Position numbers and translations under genes: made by a program. This document shows positions 55,708 through 64,000 of a stretch of 64,000 nt of DNA, in pieces; positions within the stretch are counted from its first letter, which is position 1, and each line of letters opens with the position of its first letter. The stretch lies in the NCBI GenBank assembly GCA_902595805.1, contig CACJRM010000005.1, positions 1 through 64,000 of the forward strand, written 5' to 3'. The notes under the pieces are model-generated. The model was given only the letters and a program-made list of their open reading frames with translations. It did no database searches and was not told the DNA's origin. Origin of the DNA: an uncultured Alphaproteobacteria bacterium. Its GTDB lineage: Bacteria; Pseudomonadota; Alphaproteobacteria; HIMB59; GCA-002718135.

Positions 55708-57003
55708 GTGTTTAGAGTTTTAAGATATCTAATTTTAATTTCTTTAATATCATCAGGATATTATTTATTTATTTCTGAATACTTAAATATATCAGAGAAA
55801 TATATTTTTGAGGAAAAAATTATAAAAAAAGAAATAGTAGAAGATAAAAAAGAAATTATTCAAGAAAAAAAAGAAGAAGAAGTAGCAACACCAAATATAA
55901 AAAAAAATATTGATAAAGAACAATTAGTTAAGAAAAAAATTGAAATTTTACAAGGTGATACTTTTGTCTCTATTTTGGAAAATCTAAACTTTAAGCAGAA
56001 AAAAATTTATGAAATCATTAGTAAGATCGAAGAAACTTATGATTTAAAGAAAATTAAAACTGGAGAAATTATAAGTGTATTTGAAAATAATTTTGCTGAA
56101 ATAAAAAAAATTGAATTTTTTAAAAACAATGAGACTATTATCTCTGTTAATTTAGATAAAGAAATAAATCTAAATATAATAGAGTTAACGAAGAATTCAT
56201 TTATTGAATCGAAAGAGTATACAATTTCAGAATCATTATTTTCAGACGGTATTAAAAATGATGTATCATCAGATATTTTAGTTAAAATTATACGCCTTTT
56301 TAGTTTTGATCTTGATTTTCAAAGAGATATTAGAGTCGATACAGTTGTTTCAATATCCTATGAATTTGATGAAATAGTTGAAACAGGAAAACTAGAATAT
56401 AACGATATTAAATATGCTTCGATAATAATTGATGGAAAACAGTTAGAATATTTTAAGTTTATTACTGATGATGGTTATGTTGATTATTTTAACAGAGAGG
56501 GAAAAAATGTTAAAAAATCAATTTTAAAGACACCATTAGATGGTGCAAGAATTTCATCAAATTTTGGTATGCGAAAACATCCTATTTCAGGTTTTAATAA
56601 AATGCATAAAGGTGTTGATTTTGCTGCACCCACAGGAACACCAATTTATGCTGGAGGGAATGGAATTGTTGAATATGTTGGAAGGAATGGAGGATATGGA
56701 AAATATATTCGTATAAGGCATAATAATGGGTATAAAACGGCGTATGCACATTTGTCAAATTATAAGAAAGGTATTTCTAAAGGGGTAAGAGTTAACCAAG
56801 GTGAAATTATAGGTTATGTGGGTAGTACAGGAAATTCTACAGGACCTCATCTCCATTATGAAATTATTTATCAAAATAAACATATAAATCCGTTAAAACT
56901 AAAACTTCCTTCTGGAAAAATTCTTAAGGGTAAAGAATTAGAAAAATTTAAAGAAGAATATAAAATAATATATGCTGATCATTTGAGCATGTTATACGAA
57001 TAA
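55708..57003 (+). CDS. M23-family murein endopeptidase
   Basis: A 431-residue membrane-anchored or exported zinc endopeptidase that trims peptidoglycan cross-links. An N-terminal hydrophobic segment (5-23) is followed by a Glu/Lys-rich stretch (32-76), an OapA/LysM-like region (79-125 with EILQGDTFVSIL), a middle domain, and the LytM catalytic domain (about 278-395) with zinc and catalytic residues His300, Asp304, His348 and His381-L-His383. The motifs are intact, so it is probably active. The start is GTG 55708, directly after the preceding stop. Its stop abuts that of the convergent DUF4167 gene. Confidence 0.9.
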   Translation: MFRVLRYLILISLISSGYYLFISEYLNISEKYIFEEKIIKKEIVEDKKEIIQEKKEEEVATPNIKKNIDKEQLVKKKIEILQGDTFVSILENLNFKQKKIYEIISKIEETYDLKKIKTGEIISVFENNFAEIKKIEFFKNNETIISVNLDKEINLNIIELTKNSFIESKEYTISESLFSDGIKNDVSSDILVKIIRLFSFDLDFQRDIRVDTVVSISYEFDEIVETGKLEYNDIKYASIIIDGKQLEYFKFITDDGYVDYFNREGKNVKKSILKTPLDGARISSNFGMRKHPISGFNKMHKGVDFAAPTGTPIYAGGNGIVEYVGRNGGYGKYIRIRHNNGYKTAYAHLSNYKKGISKGVRVNQGEIIGYVGSTGNSTGPHLHYEIIYQNKHINPLKLKLPSGKILKGKELEKFKEEYKIIYADHLSMLYE

Positions 57004-57417
57004 CTACTTTGTTGATCTTGTTCTTTTTTCTTTAGATGGTTCAGCTATAAATGGAATAGATTCGATGGAATCATCTTCTACTTTATCATTATCATTTACT
57101 TCAATAGTTTCATTATCAGTATCTAAAGTTTTTTCATTTGAAGTGCTTTGTTTTTGGTCATCAAAATTAGAGTTTTCTTCAATATTAATGCCTAGCTCAA
57201 CCATTATTCTGTAGTAGTGATCAGTAAATTGATAATAGTATTCAGATTGAATTCTATCACCTGATCTTGATGCTTCTTTAGCTAGTTTTAAGTACTTGTT
57301 ATATTGTTGGGATACATTTCCTCTATTTCTATTATTGAAATTTTTATATCCACCAGGTTTCTTAAAACTGGTTCTTCTATTACTCTTATAAGCGGTTCTA
57401 CCGTTTTTTTTATACAT
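57004..57417 (-). CDS. DUF4167 family protein
   Basis: A 137-residue soluble protein of an alphaproteobacterial family of unknown function. The N-terminal 35 residues are Arg, Lys, Asn and Gly rich and probably disordered. The conserved core is QQYNKYLKLAKEASRSGDRIQSEYYYQFTDHYYRIM (about 37-72), and the tail is acidic and low complexity. The basic start suggests nucleic-acid binding, which is inference. It is separated from prmC by 77 bases containing a candidate promoter. Confidence 0.88.
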   Translation of the reverse strand: MYKKNGRTAYKSNRRTSFKKPGGYKNFNNRNRGNVSQQYNKYLKLAKEASRSGDRIQSEYYYQFTDHYYRIMVELGINIEENSNFDDQKQSTSNEKTLDTDNETIEVNDNDKVEDDSIESIPFIAEPSKEKRTRSTK

Positions 57418-57465
57418 TTTGTTTGGAAATTAAAAATTTTTAATAAATTATTAATATTTAACTAA

Positions 57466-57493
57466 TCTATACATTTCATTTTATTTATTTCAA
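57466..57493 (-). promoter_or_regulatory. Candidate promoter of the DUF4167 gene
   Basis: On the minus strand TTGAAA (57488-57493) and TATAGA (57466-57471) are 16 bases apart, ahead of the DUF4167 ATG at 57417. Each box has five or four consensus bases. The context (a real intergenic gap after prmC) supports it, but AT richness weakens it. Confidence 0.4.
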
Positions 57494-57494
57494 C

Positions 57495-58325
57495 TTATAT
57501 CTTGGAAAAACTTAGAATTCTCTCGATTCCTTGAAGATCATTAACTATTTTATTCAAATTTAATCCAGAATTTTCGAAAATTTCTTCACAATCTTGTCTC
57601 TGATTAATGCCAATTTCACATATAAAATAAGCACTTTTATTCATTAGATTTTTAATATTTTTTGAATATTCTCTGTAAAATTTCAAACCATCATCTCCTC
57701 CAACTAAGGCTAATTTAGGCTCAAAATTTTTAACTTCTGGATCAGCATTATTAAACTGTTTGTTTGTAAGGTATGGTGGATTAGATACAATTAAATCAAA
57801 CTTGGAATTTATATTTTCATAATCTATCATCTTAAGTTGAATTTGATTATAACAACTATGTATTTTTAAGTTTTTTTCAGCAACTTCTAATGCTTCTTTA
57901 GATATATCTATAGCTGTAATAGATGCATTTTTAAATTCCTTTGCTAGTGATACTGCGAGGCATCCTGATCCAGTACCAATATCTAATATTTTTAATTTAA
58001 GGTTTTTATTTCTATAAATATTTAATGCTTCCTCAATTATTAATTCTGTTTCAGGACGTGGATCTAAAACAAAATTATTTACATAAAAATCATTTTTCCA
58101 AAAAGGCTTACTTTTAATAATTTTAGCTATTGGTTGTCTATTAATTCTTTTTTGTAGATAAGATTTAAATTTAACAATATCAATATTGTCTACATTAAGA
58201 TTACTTAAAATAATTTCATCATTTTTTTTTGAAGCATGTTTAAGTAAAATTCTTAGATCTAGTTCCGGACTAGTTATATTTTTTTGTTTTAATTTAATTA
58301 AACTCTCTTTAATTAAATTATTCAT
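57495..58325 (-). CDS. prmC: Release factor glutamine methyltransferase PrmC
   Basis: A 276-residue SAM-dependent enzyme that methylates the Gln of the GGQ motif in release factors. The N-terminal helical domain (1-75) precedes [15 protein letters not shown] (114-128) and the substrate motif NPPY (182-185), with DGLKFYREY later. Its start overlaps the prfA stop by 8 bases, pairing the enzyme with its substrate. Confidence 0.95.
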   Translation of the reverse strand: MNNLIKESLIKLKQKNITSPELDLRILLKHASKKNDEIILSNLNVDNIDIVKFKSYLQKRINRQPIAKIIKSKPFWKNDFYVNNFVLDPRPETELIIEEALNIYRNKNLKLKILDIGTGSGCLAVSLAKEFKNASITAIDISKEALEVAEKNLKIHSCYNQIQLKMIDYENINSKFDLIVSNPPYLTNKQFNNADPEVKNFEPKLALVGGDDGLKFYREYSKNIKNLMNKSAYFICEIGINQRQDCEEIFENSGLNLNKIVNDLQGIERILSFSKI

Positions 58326-59394
58326 TTTTCATGTTTGCTAGCTTTGTACTCTCTTCTTCAGCAATTAAAGGATTTATTAACTCATCTATTTTACCCTCAA
58401 GTATTTCTGAAAGATTATATAATGTAAGATTTATTCTATGATCAGAAACTCTTCCTTGAGGAAAATTATAGGTTCTTATTCTTTCAGATCTATCTCCAGA
58501 ACCTACTTGATTTTTTCTTTGCTCAGATCTTTCTTTATTTTTTTCTTGTATTTGATTGTCTAGTAATCTTGATCTTAAAATCTTTAAAGCTTTTGCTTTA
58601 TTTTTATGTTGAGATTTTTCATCTTGTTGAGAAACTACTATACCAGTTGGAATGTGTGTTATTCTTACGGCACTATCAGTAGTGTTGACGGATTGTCCTC
58701 CTGGTCCACTTGATCTAAAAACATCAATTCTTAGATCTTTATCAAGAACTTCAATATCAACCTCTTCAGCTTCAGGTAGAACTGCTACAGTAGCTGCTGA
58801 TGTATGGACTCTTCCACTACTTTCAGTCGTAGGAACCCTTTGCACTCTATGAACACCAGACTCAAATTTAAGTTTTGAAAATACATTTAATCCTGAAATA
58901 TTACAAATAGCCTCCTTTACTCCTTTTAAACCTGTTTCTGATATTGATAGAATATCAAATTTCCATGAATTTAAATCGGCATATCTCTGATACATATTTA
59001 ATAAATCAGAAGCAAAAAGTGATGCTTCATCGCCTCCAGTACCGGCTCTGATTTCTAAAATTGAATTTTTAGAGTCATTTTCATCTTTTGGAATTAGTAA
59101 CTTTAATAATTCCTGTTCAAGATCTTTAATTTGAATTTTTTTTTCAATGAGTTCCGTTTCCGCTATTTTACTTATCTCTAAATCATTATCTTTTGCTAAC
59201 TCATCAAGATTTAATATATCTTTTTGTAAATTGTTGTATTCTTGGATTTTTTCTACAATTGGGCGGAGCTCTGAATAATCTCTGTTTAATTTAATTAATT
59301 CATTTGAGTCAATATCATTCATATTATTTAATGAATTTTCTATTAATTTAAATTTTTCTAAAATTATTGAAAATTGTTTATCTAGATTTATCAT
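58318..59394 (-). CDS. prfA: Peptide chain release factor 1
   Basis: A 358-residue RF1 that terminates translation at UAA and UAG. The codon-reading tripeptide region is VPTTES (187-192; RF1 form, not the SPF of RF2), and the peptidyl-hydrolysis GGQ is 232-234 in [27 protein letters not shown] (114-124) and [20 protein letters not shown] are further family blocks. It overlaps hisS upstream by 17 bases and prmC downstream by 8. Confidence 0.96.
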   Translation of the reverse strand: MINLDKQFSIILEKFKLIENSLNNMNDIDSNELIKLNRDYSELRPIVEKIQEYNNLQKDILNLDELAKDNDLEISKIAETELIEKKIQIKDLEQELLKLLIPKDENDSKNSILEIRAGTGGDEASLFASDLLNMYQRYADLNSWKFDILSISETGLKGVKEAICNISGLNVFSKLKFESGVHRVQRVPTTESSGRVHTSAATVAVLPEAEEVDIEVLDKDLRIDVFRSSGPGGQSVNTTDSAVRITHIPTGIVVSQQDEKSQHKNKAKALKILRSRLLDNQIQEKNKERSEQRKNQVGSGDRSERIRTYNFPQGRVSDHRINLTLYNLSEILEGKIDELINPLIAEEESTKLANMKNE

Positions 59395-60622
59395 TCAAAT
59401 GATTTAATATTTGATTAAGCTTTAATTCTTTTTGTTCACCAGTCGTTAAATTTTTAATAGTAAAAAAATCCCCATTAAACTCATTTTCTCCAATAATAAT
59501 TATATATGATGCTGAAGATGTATTTGCTTTTGTAAATGATTTTTTTAAATTGTATTTATAATTCCAGTAATATGAAATTCTATTTTCAGATAAATATTTT
59601 TGTAGATAAAGAAAATAATCAGTAAATTTTTCATTTGTTACTGCAATATGAATAGTTGAGTTTATTTTTTTTTCGTACTCCATTAATAATGCAATTCTTT
59701 CAATACCTGCAGCCCATCCAATACCTGGTATATCAGGCCCACCTAATACTTTTATTAAACCATCATATCTTCCACCGCCTAGTAATGTATCTTGACTTCC
59801 TAAATTATCTGATTTGTATTCGAATACTGTATTACAATAATAATCAAGACCTCTAACGAGATTGGTGTTTTCTTCAAAATCAATTTCTAGTATTTTTAAT
59901 GATCTTTTAATATCTTCGTAGTGCTTTTTGGCCTCATCGGTTAAGTATTCATTTATTTTAGGTGAAGATATTGAAATTTCAATATCTTCCTCGTTTTTTG
60001 AATCTAATATTCTTAATGGGTTAGTTTCAATTTTTTTAATGCTTTCTTCTGATAGTTTTTTTTTATGGGTATTAAAGTATTTTGTAAGACTTTTTTTAAA
60101 ATCAATTAAGGTTTTTTTATCTCCTAAAGAATTAATATGAAGTTTTATTTTAGATTTAGGTAGCAGTTCGTTTAAAATATTATTTGACAGAGAAATTAAC
60201 TCAACATCTGCAAGAAAATCTCTAGTTCCAAGTATTTCAAAATTAATTTGATTAAATTGTCTATATCTACCCTTTTGTGGCCTTTCTCTTCTAAACATTG
60301 GCCCAATTCCAAAAATTTTTAATGGAAGATCGTTTAAGAGATTATTAGTAATAGCCGCTCTAATCATGGGCGTTGTGTACTCAGGGCGAAGTGTTAAAAA
60401 TTCATTATTTCGGTCTTCAAATGAATACATTTCTTTCAAAACAACATCTGAATGTTCGCCAAGAGGTTTTGCAAATAAATCACTAAATTCAAAAATTGGT
60501 GTTTGGATTTCTTTATATTCTTTTAAATTAGCGTTTTTAGAAACAATATTAGAAATAAAGTTAAATTTATCTATTTCTTCTCCAAATATATCATGTGTGC
60601 CTCTTACTGATCTTAATTTCAT
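59378..60622 (-). CDS. hisS: Histidyl-tRNA synthetase
   Basis: A 414-residue class II synthetase. [11 protein letters not shown] at the start, motif 1 region [10 protein letters not shown], motif 2 [23 protein letters not shown], the His-specific block [15 protein letters not shown] and motif 3 [16 protein letters not shown] are all visible. The C-terminal anticodon-binding domain covers about 325-414. It begins one base after the ispG stop and overlaps prfA. Confidence 0.96.
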   Translation of the reverse strand: MKLRSVRGTHDIFGEEIDKFNFISNIVSKNANLKEYKEIQTPIFEFSDLFAKPLGEHSDVVLKEMYSFEDRNNEFLTLRPEYTTPMIRAAITNNLLNDLPLKIFGIGPMFRRERPQKGRYRQFNQINFEILGTRDFLADVELISLSNNILNELLPKSKIKLHINSLGDKKTLIDFKKSLTKYFNTHKKKLSEESIKKIETNPLRILDSKNEEDIEISISSPKINEYLTDEAKKHYEDIKRSLKILEIDFEENTNLVRGLDYYCNTVFEYKSDNLGSQDTLLGGGRYDGLIKVLGGPDIPGIGWAAGIERIALLMEYEKKINSTIHIAVTNEKFTDYFLYLQKYLSENRISYYWNYKYNLKKSFTKANTSSASYIIIIGENEFNGDFFTIKNLTTGEQKELKLNQILNHLNDKSR

Positions 60623-60623
60623 A

Positions 60624-61721
60624 TTAATTACTAAGTTCTATTTCTTTAGTTTTTTTTCTAATTAGATCTTCAAGATAATTTTCTAAATCAACATTTTTTA
60701 CAACATTATTTTTTTTACCATCAAGATAAATCATATGTGTATCATTTCCACCGCCAGTTATTCCAATATTTGTCATAGTTGCTTCACCTGGACCATTAAC
60801 AACACATCCAATTATTGACACTGTTATAGGTGTGGAAATATCATCTAATTTTTTTTCTAAATTTTTTACAGTTTTTATTACTTCAAATTGTTGTCTAGCA
60901 CATGAAGGGCATGATATAATTTTAACACCTCTATTCCTTAATCCTAAGCTTTTTAAGATTTCAAAACCAACTCTTACCTCTTCCTCAGGCTCATCTGATA
61001 ATGATATTCTAATTGTATCTCCTATTCCTCTCAAAAGTAAATTTCCAACTCCAATTGAAGATTTAATTGAACCTGTTCTTTTTCCTCCTGCCTCTGTAAT
61101 ACCTAAATGCAATGGATAATCACACAATTCAGCTAATTGTTCATATGCCTTTATTGACATAAATATATCTGAAGATTTCACACTGATTTTGAAGTTGGTA
61201 AAATCATTGTCTTCAAGTATCTTTATATTTAATTTAGCACTTTCAACTAAAGCTTCTGGATTAGGTTCAGAAAATTTTTCTAAAATTTGTTTTTCTAAAC
61301 TTCCTGCATTAACACCTACTCTAATTGAGCAATTATTATCTTTTGCAGCTTTGATAACTTCTTTTATTCTTTCAATACTCCCAATATTACCAGGATTAAT
61401 TCTAATACAAGAAGCACCATTGTTTGCTGCTTCAATACCTCTTTTGTAATGAAAATGTATATCAGCAATTATAGGTACAGGACTATGTTTCACAATTTCT
61501 TTTAAAGAATGTGAAGATTCTTTATCTGGAACAGAAACGCGAACTAAATCAACTCCAAGATTTGCAGATCTTTCTATTTGAGCGATAGTATCTTTAGCAT
61601 TAGAAGTCAGAGTATTTGTCATTGTTTGAACTGCAATTTGATTATTGCCTCCAATACTAACATTTCCAACTTTGATAACGCGCGATTTTCTTCTATTAAT
61701 TTGTTGATACGGTCTGAGCAT
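60624..61721 (-). CDS. ispG: 4-hydroxy-3-methylbut-2-enyl diphosphate synthase (GcpE)
   Basis: A 365-residue [4Fe-4S] enzyme of the MEP isoprenoid pathway. A TIM-barrel N-terminal part ([15 protein letters not shown]-like block, then [10 protein letters not shown]) precedes the cluster domain with Cys271, Cys274 and Cys306 and Glu313 in CVVNGPGEA. The two-domain form is the usual bacterial type. The prenyl transferase at 53107 uses the downstream products. It lies between the rodZ-like gene (4-base gap) and hisS. Confidence 0.96.
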   Translation of the reverse strand: MLRPYQQINRRKSRVIKVGNVSIGGNNQIAVQTMTNTLTSNAKDTIAQIERSANLGVDLVRVSVPDKESSHSLKEIVKHSPVPIIADIHFHYKRGIEAANNGASCIRINPGNIGSIERIKEVIKAAKDNNCSIRVGVNAGSLEKQILEKFSEPNPEALVESAKLNIKILEDNDFTNFKISVKSSDIFMSIKAYEQLAELCDYPLHLGITEAGGKRTGSIKSSIGVGNLLLRGIGDTIRISLSDEPEEEVRVGFEILKSLGLRNRGVKIISCPSCARQQFEVIKTVKNLEKKLDDISTPITVSIIGCVVNGPGEATMTNIGITGGGNDTHMIYLDGKKNNVVKNVDLENYLEDLIRKKTKEIELSN

Positions 61722-61725
61722 CTAT

Positions 61726-62511
61726 TTAATTTGTAAAATCTTTATATAGAACAAAGGAGTCTAAAATATCACCGTATTTACCTATCTTTCCTCTTACTTC
61801 ATCATCTATAAGAACTAAAATGTTCCCTGCATTTCCTGCAGTAATATTATAATTTAATTTTAATTCATATGAAAATTCTTCATCTTTATCCATTAACTTG
61901 CTTAAAACAATATTATTCTCTTCATCTCTTAATTGAAGCCAAGTTGGATTTAACATTTTTAATGTAGCAACTGTAGTAACATTTTCATCAAATTCTATTG
62001 ATGCTATAGCACTGGAATTATTTATCAAATCACTTTTGTTAATATCACTACTTTGAGATAAATTATCAAAAGTATTTGCTTTTTCGACTATAGGCTCCAA
62101 ACTTTCAGGTATATCTGGAATTAAAGCAAACTTAATTTCATTATCATTTTGATCGACGAATAAGAAGTAAAATGAAGTAAATATAATTAAGATTAGAGAA
62201 GCAGCAAAGAATTTTTCTATTTTGAAAAAATTATTTTCTACTATTGGAGTAATATTCTTTTTCTCTTCTTTACTATTAAATGATACTTGATCTTTAAATT
62301 TTTGGACAATTGTGTCAGTATCTAACTCAAGAAAGTTTGAGTAAGATCTTAGATGTCCAATGTTAAAAATAATATCTGGGTTGTTTTTTATATTATCATT
62401 TTCAAGATCAAAAATGATACTTTTGGAAATTTTTAACTCGATTGATATATCGATGATAGACAGATTTTTCGAGTTTCTTGCAATTAATAAAATTTGACCG
62501 ACTGTTTTCAT
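61726..62511 (-). CDS. RodZ-like helix-turn-helix membrane protein
   Basis: A 261-residue bitopic protein. A cytoplasmic HTH_25-type helix-turn-helix (about 1-72, with GQILLIARNSKNLSIIDISIELKIS) is followed by a linker, one transmembrane segment (about 101-119), a Ser/Asn-rich periplasmic stretch and a DUF4115-like beta domain (about 178-255 with WLQLRDEENNIVL). In E. coli RodZ links MreB to the wall machinery, and this position next to ispG is shared by RodZ genes. Its C-terminus is divergent. It begins right after the lysC stop. Confidence 0.82.
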   Translation of the reverse strand: MKTVGQILLIARNSKNLSIIDISIELKISKSIIFDLENDNIKNNPDIIFNIGHLRSYSNFLELDTDTIVQKFKDQVSFNSKEEKKNITPIVENNFFKIEKFFAASLILIIFTSFYFLFVDQNDNEIKFALIPDIPESLEPIVEKANTFDNLSQSSDINKSDLINNSSAIASIEFDENVTTVATLKMLNPTWLQLRDEENNIVLSKLMDKDEEFSYELKLNYNITAGNAGNILVLIDDEVRGKIGKYGDILDSFVLYKDFTN

Positions 62512-63723
62512 TTAACTTCCTAGATTATATGCCTCATGTAGAGATTTTACAGCAATTTTTGTAAATTTTTTATTAATTAAGACACTTATCTTTATTTCTG
62601 ATGTCGAGATGGCTAATATATTAATTGAATTATCAGCTAAAGTTGTGAACATTTTCTTTGCTACTCCAGATTGGGACATCATCCCCATTCCAATTACTGA
62701 TATTTTAGAAATATTACTATCGGATTCAATAGATTTAAAATTAATTAAATTTTGATTTTCTTCTAATATTTTTTTAGCATTATGAATTTCACTATTTGGG
62801 ACAGTAAAAGTGATATTTGCAGTTACACCATCTTGTGATGTATTTTGAACAATCATATCTACGTTAATATTATTATTAGCTAACAATCCAAAAATTGTTG
62901 CAGATATACCAGGTTTATCAGCAATACCAGATAAAGTTAGTTTTGATTCATTATTACTATAACTCACACCACTTACAATTTCTTTTTCAATTAATTTATT
63001 TTCATCTACAACAAGAGTACCACTTTGTTTTGTGATTGAAGAAAGCACTTGCAATGTAAGATTATTTTTCATCGCTAATTCAACGGAGCGAGTATGAAGT
63101 ACTTTTGCTCCAGTGGACGACATTTCTAACATTTCTTCGAATGCTAATTTATTAATTTTTTTAGCTTTAGGCTCCAGATTTGGATCAGTTGAATAAACAC
63201 CATCAACATCTGTATAAATATCACATCTATCAGCATCAACAGCAGCGGCAACAGCAACTGCAGTTGTATCAGAACCACCCCTTCCTAATGATGTAATCTT
63301 TCCATCTATATCGATACCTTGGAAGCCAGCAACTACTAAAACATCAAAATCATTTAGATATTTATAAATTCTATCTTTATCTATGTTTAAGATTTTAGCT
63401 TTTTGATGGTTACTGTCTGTTATAATTGGGATTTGCCATCCAAGTAATGGAATAGATTTAATATTTCTTTTTTTTAAAATAGCCGAAAGAAGTCCAACTG
63501 AAACCGCTTCACCAGATGTTAAAATTAAATCATTTTCAATAATCTCATTTGATTCAATTTCATCTATATATTCTTGCATTTTATTTGTAACGCCTGACAT
63601 TGCGGATAAAACAACAATTAGTTTTTTGTCATTTACTTGCTTTTCAACAATGTTTGCAACATTATTGATTTTATCGATACTGCCAACTGAAGTACCACCA
63701 AATTTCATTACTATAAGTTTCAT
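62512..63723 (-). CDS. lysC: Aspartate kinase
   Basis: A 403-residue kinase that starts lysine, threonine, methionine and diaminopimelate synthesis from aspartate. KFGGTSVGS (7-15) is the kinase phosphate-binding motif; DLILTSGEAVSVGLLS, GFQGID and TSLGRGGSDTTAVAVAAA follow. Two C-terminal ACT domains (about 265-400) provide allosteric control. Length matches the alphaproteobacterial single-chain form. It is divergent from ubiG across 63 bases. Confidence 0.96.
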   Translation of the reverse strand: MKLIVMKFGGTSVGSIDKINNVANIVEKQVNDKKLIVVLSAMSGVTNKMQEYIDEIESNEIIENDLILTSGEAVSVGLLSAILKKRNIKSIPLLGWQIPIITDSNHQKAKILNIDKDRIYKYLNDFDVLVVAGFQGIDIDGKITSLGRGGSDTTAVAVAAAVDADRCDIYTDVDGVYSTDPNLEPKAKKINKLAFEEMLEMSSTGAKVLHTRSVELAMKNNLTLQVLSSITKQSGTLVVDENKLIEKEIVSGVSYSNNESKLTLSGIADKPGISATIFGLLANNNINVDMIVQNTSQDGVTANITFTVPNSEIHNAKKILEENQNLINFKSIESDSNISKISVIGMGMMSQSGVAKKMFTTLADNSINILAISTSEIKISVLINKKFTKIAVKSLHEAYNLGS

Positions 63724-63754
63724 TGACTTAAATATTTTTTAAATTATTCCAGCT

Positions 63755-63781
63755 ATTATAATTATTGTTTCTAACAAACAA
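63755..63781 (-). promoter_or_regulatory. Candidate lysC promoter
   Basis: A perfect TATAAT (63755-63760) on the minus strand, with TTGTTT (63776-63781) 15 bases upstream, would give a leader of about 25 bases to the ATG at 63723. The short spacer makes the -35 uncertain; the -10 is convincing by position. Confidence 0.45.
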
Positions 63782-63786
63782 GTTTT

Positions 63787-64000
63787 ATGATGAATATAAA
63801 ATCAAAAAATGAAGAATTTACCTTGTTTAATCAACTTTCAGATGAATGGTGGAATGAAAACGGAAAATTTAAGATTCTTCATCAAATCAAAAGTCATAGA
63901 ATGACCTATATACTAGATCAAATTGAAAATAGGGATATTAAAAATTTAAAAATACTGGATGTAGGTTGTGGTGGAGGAATAATTTGTGAGCCACTAGCGA
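63787..64000 (+). CDS. ubiG: Ubiquinone biosynthesis O-methyltransferase, N-terminal fragment
   Basis: The first 71 codons of a UbiG homologue, running off the right edge. SDEWWNENGKFKILHQIKSH and the SAM-binding LDVGCGGGIICEPLA match the family; UbiG carries out both O-methylations of the ubiquinone ring. Two adjacent ATG codons (63787 and 63790) could serve as start. Divergent from lysC, a conserved alphaproteobacterial neighbourhood. Confidence 0.92.
   Translation, partial: MMNIKSKNEEFTLFNQLSDEWWNENGKFKILHQIKSHRMTYILDQIENRDIKNLKILDVGCGGGIICEPLA

Noticed and set aside
1-64000. Search for CRISPR arrays, insertion sequences, integrases, prophage or toxin-antitoxin genes
   Set aside because: No direct repeat arrays, transposase motifs or phage genes were seen; the T and A tracts throughout reflect base composition.

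Overview
The window is an AT-rich (very low GC), gene-dense piece of a streamlined alphaproteobacterial chromosome. The assignment rests on an alphaproteobacterial DUF4167 protein, an ELM1-family protein, a Cys-poor 41-residue ribosomal protein L36, the carAB / yqeY-dnaG-rpoD divergent arrangement, the lysC - rodZ-like - ispG - hisS - prfA - prmC run, and a class A RNase P RNA. Together with extreme compaction and two carbohydrate ABC importers this suggests a free-living marine lineage of the SAR11-like or AEGEAN-169/HIMB59-like type; that placement is inference. No phage, insertion sequence, CRISPR array or integrase was seen.

Layout. 1-13125 (minus strand) is the division and cell wall (dcw) cluster read from mraZ: mraZ, rsmH, ftsL, ftsI, murE, murF, mraY, murD, ftsW, murG, murC, murB and the start of ddl, with nearly every junction overlapping by 1-14 bases. 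mraY is frameshifted at a nine-base A tract. Upstream lie four ATGGG boxes at exact 10-base spacing (putative MraZ operator), then rnpB and an amidase. 14349-20845 holds bamD, ligA, a UvrD/PcrA helicase, mlaA and mlaC.

20868-37504 is an accessory sugar-uptake and catabolism region. Operon 1 (minus, 26895 to 20868) encodes a binding protein, two permeases, an ATPase, a TIM-barrel sugar isomerase-like protein and a Gfo/Idh/MocA dehydrogenase. It is preceded by a perfect 16-base palindrome next to a TTGACA -35 box and a divergent LacI-family regulator. Operon 2 (minus, 35089 to 28025) encodes a second binding protein, two permeases (no ATPase), a class II aldolase, a PhyH-family protein with an HxG motif, a second Gfo/Idh/MocA protein and an aldo-keto reductase. 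Divergent from it, a MelA-like GH4 glycosidase is coupled to a PanB-fold protein that has lost the known metal ligands. I infer that imported glycosides are oxidised and cleaved here and the products fed to central metabolism.

37501-64000 returns to housekeeping genes: an MBL hydrolase, rpoD, dnaG, yqeY, carA, carB, greA, an ELM1-family protein with a 2OG oxygenase-like partner, trxB, rpmJ, a gamma-glutamyltransferase, guaC, a prenyl diphosphate synthase, a DUF2177 protein, tRNA-Val, a GNAT, a flavin reductase-like protein, an M23 peptidase, DUF4167, prmC, prfA, hisS, ispG, a RodZ-like protein, lysC and the start of ubiG. Convergent genes typically touch or overlap.
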